Source: Pedobacter psychroterrae (lineage in GTDB: Bacteria; Bacteroidota; Bacteroidia; Sphingobacteriales; Sphingobacteriaceae). From it: a stretch of 64,000 bases of DNA. A program made the translations under genes and the position numbers. Below are positions 35,509 through 42,680 of the stretch, piece by piece. The DNA lies in the NCBI RefSeq assembly GCF_004331695.1, contig NZ_SJSL01000003.1, forward strand, positions 1 to 64,000, written 5' to 3'. Position 1 is the stretch's first letter; each line of letters starts with the position of its first letter. The notes below the pieces were generated by a model. That model worked only from the letters and a program-made list of their open reading frames with translations, did not search any database and was not told the DNA's origin.

Positions 35509-36114
35509 ATGGGTATCGCAGAACGTAAAATTAGACAAAAAGAGGAATTCAAAGCCAGCATTCTGGAAGCAGCATGGCTGCAGGTACTGGCTGATGGATG
35601 GCAATCTTTATCCATCCGTAAGATCGCGGATGCAATAGAATATAGCGTTCCGGTTATATATACCCACTTTGAAAACAAGGAGGCTATTCTTTTAGAGTTC
35701 ACAAAAGAAGGTTTTCAGAAGCTGGCAGACCAGCTTCAAGGGGTCAAAGACCAGCATTCAGACCCTTCGGTACAGCTTGAAGCCATTGCAAATGCATATT
35801 GGGATTTTGCTTTTGAACATAAAGAGTATTACCAGCTGATGTTCGGATTGGGCATCCCTGCCTGTGAGATGGTCAATCAAATTGCTGAAATGAAGGTGAT
35901 GACGATGATCATGATTTCCACCATCAAGGAAGCAATTGAAGGCAGTGAGAATCGGGAAGCTGATTATTTTTTGAAATATCACACCTATTTTTCTATACTT
36001 CATGGTATCGTGTCCATTCAGATGATCCAAAAAGAGGGTAAGCCGGCAGAGGAAAAAAGAATGATCCTTCAGGATGCAATATCAGGATTTATCAAGTCGC
36101 TGATTATTAAATAA
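35509..36114 (+). CDS. TetR-family transcriptional regulator
   Basis: The 201-residue cytoplasmic repressor has an N-terminal TetR HTH at about 12-60 (ILEAAWLQVLADGWQSLSIR, KIADAIEYSVPVIYTHFENK). A helical C-terminal ligand domain contains NAYWDFAFEHKEYYQLMFGL, as in the TetR_C WHG-type group. The gene has a full promoter and an overlapping dyad (35485-35499), which suggests it controls itself. The DoxX-LEA gene pair downstream has no GTTAAC copy in its leader. The inducer is unknown. Confidence 0.92.
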   Translation: MGIAERKIRQKEEFKASILEAAWLQVLADGWQSLSIRKIADAIEYSVPVIYTHFENKEAILLEFTKEGFQKLADQLQGVKDQHSDPSVQLEAIANAYWDFAFEHKEYYQLMFGLGIPACEMVNQIAEMKVMTMIMISTIKEAIEGSENREADYFLKYHTYFSILHGIVSIQMIQKEGKPAEEKRMILQDAISGFIKSLIIK

Positions 36115-36206
36115 ATTAACTACTGAATAATAATTGTGGAACTAAAATTGTTGGGTTTGCACAGTTTTTATATATGTTTACCGATTACTAAAAAACGAGA
36201 ATCTAC

Positions 36207-36662
36207 ATGAAAAGATTATTTAATACCAATTTTAACAATGAAACCGTTCATGGTATGCTGCTTTTTCTGCGCATAGGTATTGCTGCTTTGATGCTAACTC
36301 ATGGAATTCCAAAACTACAGGGCCTGCTGGCTGGAGGAGAAATAAAGTTTGGCGATCCTATTGGGATTGGTGTGGAACCCTCACTTTATCTGACGATCTT
36401 TGCTGAAGTTGGTTGCTCGGTTTTATTAATACTGGGCCTATGTACCAGACTGGCTATTATACCGTTAATCATTACAATGCTCGTAGCGGCATTTATTGTC
36501 CATGCCCAGGATGATTTTGGAACAAAGGAAATGGCATTTCATTACTTGCTGGTGTTTGTATTTTTGTTGTTCTCAGGCCCGGGTAAGTATAGTTTTGATA
36601 GTTTAATTGGCCGTAGTTCAGGACAAAGTTCCGGCCGTAGAAGAAGAAGTAGTAGAAGATGA
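36207..36662 (+). CDS. DoxX-family membrane protein with basic Ser/Arg tail
   Basis: The 151-residue protein has four membrane helices in the DoxX layout (LLFLRIGIAALMLTHGIPKL, then TIFAEVGCSVLLILGLCTRL, IITMLVAAFIVHA and YLLVFVFLLFSGPGKYS). The last 18 residues are SGRSSGQSSGRRRRSSRR-like, a basic cytoplasmic tail that is not part of the DoxX core. DoxX proteins are linked to thiosulphate oxidation or redox stress in some bacteria, but most are uncharacterised. The stop overlaps the next start (ATGA), so the two genes are coupled. Confidence 0.87.
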   Translation: MKRLFNTNFNNETVHGMLLFLRIGIAALMLTHGIPKLQGLLAGGEIKFGDPIGIGVEPSLYLTIFAEVGCSVLLILGLCTRLAIIPLIITMLVAAFIVHAQDDFGTKEMAFHYLLVFVFLLFSGPGKYSFDSLIGRSSGQSSGRRRRSSRR

Positions 36663-37267
36663 TAAAAATGAGAAAAATACTATCTGGATGCCTGATTGCC
36701 ATTGTGATAGCAGGTTGTGGTATTAACAAACAAGCGCAGCAAATTAAAGCGCTTGAAAAATGTACCTATAGGATCATCTCTGCTGATCAGATTACTGTTG
36801 GCGGTGCGGATGTAAAAAAACTGATTAAAGATCAGGATATTAACCTGGCAAGTCTGCCTGGTCTAGCACTGGGCCTGCTAAGGCAGGATGTTCCGCTTAA
36901 AGCCCGTTTAAACCTGGAAGTTAAAAATCCAACAGGCGATGCAGCCTCCATCAATCAGTTTGAATACAAGATCCTGATCAATAAACAGGAGCTGGCAGAT
37001 GGTATTGTAAACCAGGAGGTAAATATTGGGGCAGGGCAGGCTACTGTTGTGCCTGTAGATATGCAGATCAATCTTTATCCTTTCTTGTCCAATAGTAAAG
37101 TAATGCAGGAGATAAACGAATTTTTGCAGGCAGGCAAAGGTGGCCCTGAAAGGAAGGGTATATTGACTTTAAAGATCAAACCGAGTATAAAAGTAGGCAA
37201 TTCAGTGGTGAAATACCCTGGCTATATCACCATAGATAAAGAAGTGAGTAGTAAAATCCTGCTGTAA
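36659..37267 (+). CDS. LEA type 2-like lipoprotein
   Basis: The 202-residue lipoprotein has the signal MRKILSGCLIAIVIAGCG (the first in-frame ATG at 36659 adds three residues; ATG 36668 is an alternative start). The mature region has an Ig-like LEA_2/WHy beta pattern (PLKARLNLEVKNPTGDAASI, QFEYKILINKQELADGIV, TLKIKPSIKVGNSVVKYPG). Such proteins are thought to act as envelope-associated protective or binding modules. It is translationally coupled to the DoxX gene by a four-base overlap. Confidence 0.75.
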   Translation: MIKMRKILSGCLIAIVIAGCGINKQAQQIKALEKCTYRIISADQITVGGADVKKLIKDQDINLASLPGLALGLLRQDVPLKARLNLEVKNPTGDAASINQFEYKILINKQELADGIVNQEVNIGAGQATVVPVDMQINLYPFLSNSKVMQEINEFLQAGKGGPERKGILTLKIKPSIKVGNSVVKYPGYITIDKEVSSKILL

Positions 37268-37390
37268 AATCTCCTATAAAAAGGGTCGTATTTTTGCATT
37301 ATTGTTACCGATTTTAGTAGGTATTTAACTGTAGAGTGATGTTTTTTAATTAATTTCGAAACCGTCATTAAGGTTATATATTTACAAAAT

Positions 37391-39826
37391 ATGAAGTTTC
37401 ATTTATACCTGTTCTTGTTAATTGCAGTTTTACCGGTTTGTTTGAAGGCACAGAATATGCAGCAGCTAAATGCTGCTGAAATCAAACAGGGACTGGAAGG
37501 GCTGAATGTGTATGGCAGTGTACTCTACATTGCTGCACATCCTGATGATGAAAATACCCGTTTACTTGCCTACCTGGCAAAAGAAAAGAAGGTGAGAACC
37601 GGCTATTTGTCACTCACCAGGGGAGACGGGGGACAAAACCTGATAGGTAATGAACAGGCAGAAGTGCTAGGTCTGATCCGTACGCAGGAACTGCTGGCAG
37701 CGCGTCGCACCGATGGTGCAGAACAGTTCTTTACCAGGGCTAATGACTTTGGTTTCTCTAAAAATCCGGAAGAAAGTTTTAAAATATGGGACAAGGCAAA
37801 GATCCTTGCTGATGTGGTATGGGTGATCAGAAAGTTTCAGCCTGATGTGATCATTGCGCGGTTTCCGGAAGATGGACGTGCCGGGCATGGGCACCATTCA
37901 GGCTCAGGCATCCTGGCACGTGAAGGTTTTATTGCGGCTGCCGATCCTAAACAGTTTCCTGAGCAACTGGCTTTTGTGAAGCCATGGCAGGCAAAACGCG
38001 TTGTCTGGAACACCTTTAACTTTGGTGGCAACAACACCACTTCTGACGAGCAATTGAAAATGGAAGTAGGTGCTTATAATTCTTTGCTGGGAAAAAGTTA
38101 TGGCGAAATAGCAGCAGAAAGCAGGTCTAATCATAGAAGTCAGGGCTTTGGCTCTGCAAGGCAGCGTGGATCTTCTACTGAATACTTTACTCCCGTCGCA
38201 GGAGAGAAAGCCTCAGGTGATATATTTGACGGGATAGATTTTAGCCTCAACAGGATACCGGGCAGTACCTCCATTCAGCAGTTACTGAAAGAGATCAATG
38301 CCGAATATGATGTTTCTGATCCTTCCAAATCGATAGCAAAATTATTGAAGCTGAAAGCCTTGGTAAAAGGTAAGCCTTTCAAACAAGAGCAACTGGACGA
38401 GCTGATCCTGGCTTGTGCCGGTATCTGGCTGGAATGTGCCGCTGTAAATCCTTCGTATGCTTTGGGCGAAATGGTGAATGTCAGGATACAGGGTATTTCC
38501 AGGCTTAAGGATGAATCCCAAATGTCGGTAAATATAGAAGAAATAGTGAGCGGCTCTTCTTTTATTCTTCCTCCTAATAAGTTTATCACGCACGATCGGC
38601 AGATAAAGGCTTCTTCAGTGATAACGCAGCCATATTGGCTGGAAAAGCCTCATGTATCAGGTACTTATACCGTAGATTCCTTGTCTAAAATAGGCCTGGC
38701 AGAGAACCCGATAGGCTTGCATGCTTTTTTTAGGGTTACGATAGGTGACCAGGTAATAGAAAAAAAACGTCCTGTAGTGTATAAATACACGGATCAGGTA
38801 AGGGGAGAAATCTATCAGCCATTGGTGATTGCACCGCCGGTAACCGCTACCCTGGCAGATAAGGCTTTTGTATTTAATGGCAATGAGCCTAAAAAGATTA
38901 CCCTGCAGTTGAGGAACTTTAAAGACAATGCTGCCGGAGTACTTGAACCAAAAGTACCTGCAGGATGGATCGTATCCCCAAAGAAGCTGGATTTTAATCT
39001 GGCCAGAAAGGGTGATGAACAGGCTGTGGAACTGACCATCACACCTGCTGGTAATACCACAGGCGGAATACTGTCCTTAAATGTGATAGTAGAGGACAAG
39101 ACTTATCATCATGGTCTTAAGGTAATTGATTATGAGCATATCCCAACCCAGACGCTGTTTCCATTTGCCGAAGCCATGGTAAATAAGGTAGATCTGAAAC
39201 TGGCCGGCAAACGTATCGGCTACATAGCCGGGGCGGGAGACCTGGTGGCTGAATCATTAAAGCAGGTCGGATATGATGTGGTAAGCCTAAGTGCTGCTCA
39301 GGTCATCCATACTGATCTGACGGGTTTTGATGCGATCGTTACTGGCGTTAGGCTGTACAATGTGAGTGAAGACGTGAAGGGCATGCAGCCAAAGCTGATG
39401 AAGTATGTGGAAAACGGCGGAGTACTGTTGGTTCAGTACAATGTAAACGGGCCCTTAAAATTGAACAATATCGGGCCTTATTCTTTTGGGATCATGAGAG
39501 ATCGGGTGACTGAAGAAGACGCAAAGGTAAGCCTGCTGGCGCCTGCACATCCTGTGCTAAACTTTCCAAATAAGATTACCTCAAAAGATTTTGATGGATG
39601 GATCCAGGAACGGGGATTATACTTCGTAGGTAGCCTCGATGAAAAATACACACCCATTTTAAGCATGAACGACAACGGAGAGGCAGCTAAAAATGGTTCC
39701 CTGATCGTTGCCGATTATGGTAAAGGAAGGTTTGTATACACAGGTTTGTCATTCTTCAGACAGTTGCCGGCTGGTGTTCCCGGGGCCTACAGGTTATTTG
39801 TAAACTTATTATCCGCTAAAAAATAG
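37391..39826 (+). CDS. PIG-L/LmbE-family deacetylase, exported, with C-terminal ThuA/GATase-like domain
   Basis: The 811-residue protein has a signal peptide (MKFHLYLFLLIAVLPVCLKAQ). The N-terminal PIG-L deacetylase domain (about 40-200) has the zinc motif AAHPDDENTR and the later AGHGHHSGSG block. A middle beta-sandwich region follows (about 330-600), then a C-terminal class I glutamine-amidotransferase-like/ThuA-like fold (about 600-805; RIGYIAGAGDLVAESLKQVG, GFDAIVTGVRLYN, GRFVYTGLSFFRQ). It probably de-N-acetylates an amino sugar conjugate in the periplasm. It heads an operon with a 48-residue membrane protein and a sodium-solute symporter. Confidence 0.9.
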   Translation: MKFHLYLFLLIAVLPVCLKAQNMQQLNAAEIKQGLEGLNVYGSVLYIAAHPDDENTRLLAYLAKEKKVRTGYLSLTRGDGGQNLIGNEQAEVLGLIRTQELLAARRTDGAEQFFTRANDFGFSKNPEESFKIWDKAKILADVVWVIRKFQPDVIIARFPEDGRAGHGHHSGSGILAREGFIAAADPKQFPEQLAFVKPWQAKRVVWNTFNFGGNNTTSDEQLKMEVGAYNSLLGKSYGEIAAESRSNHRSQGFGSARQRGSSTEYFTPVAGEKASGDIFDGIDFSLNRIPGSTSIQQLLKEINAEYDVSDPSKSIAKLLKLKALVKGKPFKQEQLDELILACAGIWLECAAVNPSYALGEMVNVRIQGISRLKDESQMSVNIEEIVSGSSFILPPNKFITHDRQIKASSVITQPYWLEKPHVSGTYTVDSLSKIGLAENPIGLHAFFRVTIGDQVIEKKRPVVYKYTDQVRGEIYQPLVIAPPVTATLADKAFVFNGNEPKKITLQLRNFKDNAAGVLEPKVPAGWIVSPKKLDFNLARKGDEQAVELTITPAGNTTGGILSLNVIVEDKTYHHGLKVIDYEHIPTQTLFPFAEAMVNKVDLKLAGKRIGYIAGAGDLVAESLKQVGYDVVSLSAAQVIHTDLTGFDAIVTGVRLYNVSEDVKGMQPKLMKYVENGGVLLVQYNVNGPLKLNNIGPYSFGIMRDRVTEEDAKVSLLAPAHPVLNFPNKITSKDFDGWIQERGLYFVGSLDEKYTPILSMNDNGEAAKNGSLIVADYGKGRFVYTGLSFFRQLPAGVPGAYRLFVNLLSAKK

Positions 39827-39829
39827 TTT

Positions 39830-39976
39830 ATGGAACAGGATAAGCAGCCAGGACAACCGGAAAAGCAGGAGCTTCCACCTTTTGTGAAGACCTGGAAGCA
39901 GTTCTATGCCCTGCTTATTGGCTGGCTAGTGCTGCTGGTGTTACTTTTTTATGCTTTTACAAAATATTTTGAATGA
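39830..39976 (+). CDS. 48-residue single-pass membrane protein between deacetylase and symporter
   Basis: ATG 39830, four bases after the deacetylase stop, opens a 48-codon frame: a polar, Gln/Pro/Lys-rich start (MEQDKQPGQPEKQELPPF), then FVKTWKQFYALLIGW and one hydrophobic helix (about 25-43), ending YAFTKYFE. Its TGA overlaps the symporter ATG (ATGA). The tight spacing, membrane helix and clean frame argue for a real gene. It is probably an accessory subunit of the symporter or a small membrane anchor. It was identified here by reading the gap between the two larger genes. Confidence 0.78.
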   Translation: MEQDKQPGQPEKQELPPFVKTWKQFYALLIGWLVLLVLLFYAFTKYFE

Positions 39977-41673
39977 GTGTTATAGATTGGGTAGTTTTAA
40001 TCCTGACACTGGTTGTCATAGTAGTATACGGCATTTATAAAAGTCGCGGTACACACAATATACAGGGGTATTTATTGGGCAATCAATCCCTGCCCTGGTA
40101 TCATGTAAGTCTTTCCGTAATGGCCACCCAGGCCAGCGCCATTACTTTTCTGTCTGCGCCAGGCCTTGCTTATTCCTCAGGGATGAGTTTTGTCCAGTTT
40201 TATCTGGGCCTGCCCCTGGCGATGATTGTGTTGTGCATTACTTTTGTGCCTATATTTCACAGATTAAAAGTCTATACTGCCTATGAATACCTGGAGCAGC
40301 GTTTTGATCTCAAGACACGGGCCTTAACAGCCTTTCTTTTCCTGATACAGCGGGGCTTGTCTACAGGCATAACCATTTATGCACCTTCTATTATTCTGTC
40401 TACTATTTTAGATATCAACACTACTTATACTACTTTGTTCATCGGTAGTTTGGTGGTATGCTATACCGTATATGGTGGCACAAAGGCCGTTTCTTATACA
40501 CAGATGCTGCAAATGAGCATTATTTTCTGTGGTCTGTTTGCTGCGGGTGTGATGGTAGTACATTTACTACCTGCCGATATAGGCTTTGGCAGGGCGATCA
40601 GCATTGCAGGTAAAATGGGCAGGGCCAATGCCATTGATTTTAAACTCGATCTTAACAACCAGTATACCGTATGGACGGGACTGATAGGAGGGTTCTTTTT
40701 GCAATTGTCTTATTTCGGAACAGACCAGAGTCAGGTGGGGAGGTATTTGTCGGGCGCTTCCATCAGTCAGAGCAGGCTGGGGCTTTTAATGAACGGTTTG
40801 GTAAAGATACCCATGCAATTTCTGATATTGCTAATAGGTGTGCTTGTCTTTACGTTTTATCAGTATAACCGCCCACCGATATTCTTCAACAGTTTTGAAC
40901 TGAATAAACTGGAAAAAAGTAAGTATGCACCCGAATTGAGTGTGATCAAAGCTGATTTCGAAAAAGCATTTGAAGAGAAACAAGTGGTGGTAGAACAAAT
41001 GAATGTGGCGCTTGAACAGGATGATCAAGCGATGATCAATGCGCATAGAAAGACCTTACAAGTTGCTGATGAAAAGGAAAAGTCCATCAGGACTAAGGTT
41101 ACAGACCTCATGGTAAAGAATGATGAACATGCGAATACCAAGGACAATAACTACATATTTTTGAGTTTTGTGACCCAATATCTGCCACAGGGACTTATAG
41201 GCTTATTGATAGCCATAATCTTTCTGGCTTCTATGGGTTCAACGGCAAGCGCATTAAATTCATTGGCGTCTACTACGGTGATAGATATATACAAGCGGCT
41301 GATCAAGAAGGATGCTTCAGACCATCAATACTTACAGGCTTCCAGAATTGCGACGGTATTTTGGGGAGTAATATGTATCGTTATGGCACTGTATGCCAGT
41401 AAAATTGGAAATCTGCTGGAGGCGGTCAATATTTTAGGTTCCTATGTCTACGGAACTATACTGGGTGTCTTTCTGGTGGCGTTCTATGTGCGCCATGTAA
41501 ATGGCAGGGCTGTGTTTTTTGCGGCTTTAGCGGCAGAGATGCTGGTGATAGTGATCGGTCAGCTGGAACTGGTAGCTTATTTATGGCTCAATGTGATAGG
41601 TTGTATGCTGGTGGTGGTGTTTTCAGTCATTATCCAGAAACTCCTGAGAAAACAGCGCATTACCATTCAATAA
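39973..41673 (+). CDS. Sodium:solute symporter (SSS family)
   Basis: The 566-residue transporter has about 13 membrane helices. Family motifs include NQSLPWYHVSLSVMATQASA near the start and SSMGSTASALNSLAS-like GSTASALNSLASTTVIDIYK late. Between two central helices (about 300-385) lies a long charged, Glu/Lys/Gln-rich insertion (DFEKAFEEKQVVVEQ, HRKTLQVADEKEKS), probably a coiled coil. It should import a sugar, sugar acid or amino-sugar product with Na+. The operon with the PIG-L deacetylase suggests that the deacetylase product or its leaving part is the cargo (inference). Confidence 0.92.
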   Translation: MSVIDWVVLILTLVVIVVYGIYKSRGTHNIQGYLLGNQSLPWYHVSLSVMATQASAITFLSAPGLAYSSGMSFVQFYLGLPLAMIVLCITFVPIFHRLKVYTAYEYLEQRFDLKTRALTAFLFLIQRGLSTGITIYAPSIILSTILDINTTYTTLFIGSLVVCYTVYGGTKAVSYTQMLQMSIIFCGLFAAGVMVVHLLPADIGFGRAISIAGKMGRANAIDFKLDLNNQYTVWTGLIGGFFLQLSYFGTDQSQVGRYLSGASISQSRLGLLMNGLVKIPMQFLILLIGVLVFTFYQYNRPPIFFNSFELNKLEKSKYAPELSVIKADFEKAFEEKQVVVEQMNVALEQDDQAMINAHRKTLQVADEKEKSIRTKVTDLMVKNDEHANTKDNNYIFLSFVTQYLPQGLIGLLIAIIFLASMGSTASALNSLASTTVIDIYKRLIKKDASDHQYLQASRIATVFWGVICIVMALYASKIGNLLEAVNILGSYVYGTILGVFLVAFYVRHVNGRAVFFAALAAEMLVIVIGQLELVAYLWLNVIGCMLVVVFSVIIQKLLRKQRITIQ

Positions 41674-41755
41674 AAAAGCAGGTATTGTGGGTCGACATGC
41701 AAAGATTTTCCCTTCCGAAATGCTTTGAGGAGACGAACAGTACCTGCTTTTTTTT
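41672..41755. terminator. Long-loop bidirectional terminator
   Basis: AAAAAAGCAGGTATTGT (41672-41688) pairs with ACAGTACCTGCTTTTTTTT (from about 41737 to 41755) with one G-U pair. The loop of about 48 bases contains a further CAAAG/CTTTG pairing. T-runs on both outer sides fit termination of the symporter operon and of the convergent DUF2911 gene. Confidence 0.7.
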
Positions 41756-41765
41756 AACAATACTT

Positions 41766-42614
41766 TTATTTTTTAGCTTCCGCGATCAATGCGGTATTTA
41801 ACCTGATGTACTCAGGGTTTTTAATCTCTGTAGCAATCTTCAATCCCTCTTCAGCTGTTTGTGCTGCACCTTTCTTATCACCCATTTTCAGTTGCAAACG
41901 GCCCTTCCAAAGTTTTACCCAAGGCTGGTTAGTATTGTTAGCATCAGCAGCGTTCATCCATTCCAATGCCTTGTTTAAGTCCTTGCCGTTTTCAAAATAA
42001 TACTGAGCGGCCTGGAAATATGGCTTTTTCTCACCTTTCATCGCCTCATCAATGCCGGCCATAACTTTTGAGTCTACCTCTGTAGCAAGTGATATATTCA
42101 GTGCAGTATTCTCCCACATCAGCTGCAGTTTGGCAGCAGTAGGAAAGACATCGGCAAACTGGATAGTGAATGTTTCCACCTTGCTGTTTGTTTTAACTGG
42201 CTTTATTTTAAAACGCAGTACATCATCACTTTCTTTGTAAGTATATGCTCCCCACTGCTGAGCACCCTTACTTATGATTACTGTCCATTCGTTTTGTCCG
42301 GGAATGGTAAACAGGCCGTACTCTCCTGCAGCCAGGTCCTGACCTTCAATTTTAACGGCTTCAGTCAAGCTGATAACCGTTGCCGAATTTGCTCCCGTAC
42401 GCCAAACAGCCCCATAAGGCTCCAGGCCACCAAAGATCTTGCGCCCTTTCACATTCGGACGTGAATAAGTTACCGAAATTTTTCCCAGGCCAAAGTTCTG
42501 AGAAATAGTTTGAGTGGAACTGGCTGCGGGCATTTTTAATCCCTGGGCTTTCAGTTCTGATTGCAATGTCACCACCAGTGCAATTAGTGGTAAAGTCTTT
42601 AAAATAGATTTCAT
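41766..42614 (-). CDS. DUF2911 protein with C-terminal TPR-like region
   Basis: The exported protein has 282 residues from ATG 42614 (signal MKSILKTLPLIALVVTLQSE). The upstream 18 codons of the longest frame lack character and overlap the divergent promoter region. DUF2911 spans about 35-165 (SQNFGLGKISVTYSRPNVKG, YGAVWRTGANSATVISL, GEYGLFTIPGQNEW). The C-terminal helices (about 205-282) read like TPR units (YFENGKDLNKALEWMNAA, LKMGDKKGAAQTAEEGLK). The function of DUF2911 is unknown; it is common in Bacteroidota periplasmic proteins. It is divergent from the M1 peptidase gene, 66 bp away. Confidence 0.88.
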   Translation of the reverse strand: MKSILKTLPLIALVVTLQSELKAQGLKMPAASSTQTISQNFGLGKISVTYSRPNVKGRKIFGGLEPYGAVWRTGANSATVISLTEAVKIEGQDLAAGEYGLFTIPGQNEWTVIISKGAQQWGAYTYKESDDVLRFKIKPVKTNSKVETFTIQFADVFPTAAKLQLMWENTALNISLATEVDSKVMAGIDEAMKGEKKPYFQAAQYYFENGKDLNKALEWMNAADANNTNQPWVKLWKGRLQLKMGDKKGAAQTAEEGLKIATEIKNPEYIRLNTALIAEAKK

Positions 42615-42680
42615 AATATTTTGAATTGAATTAAGTTTTGTTGTCGCTAAATTACAGTAATCTTCCATAAATTCGCCATT

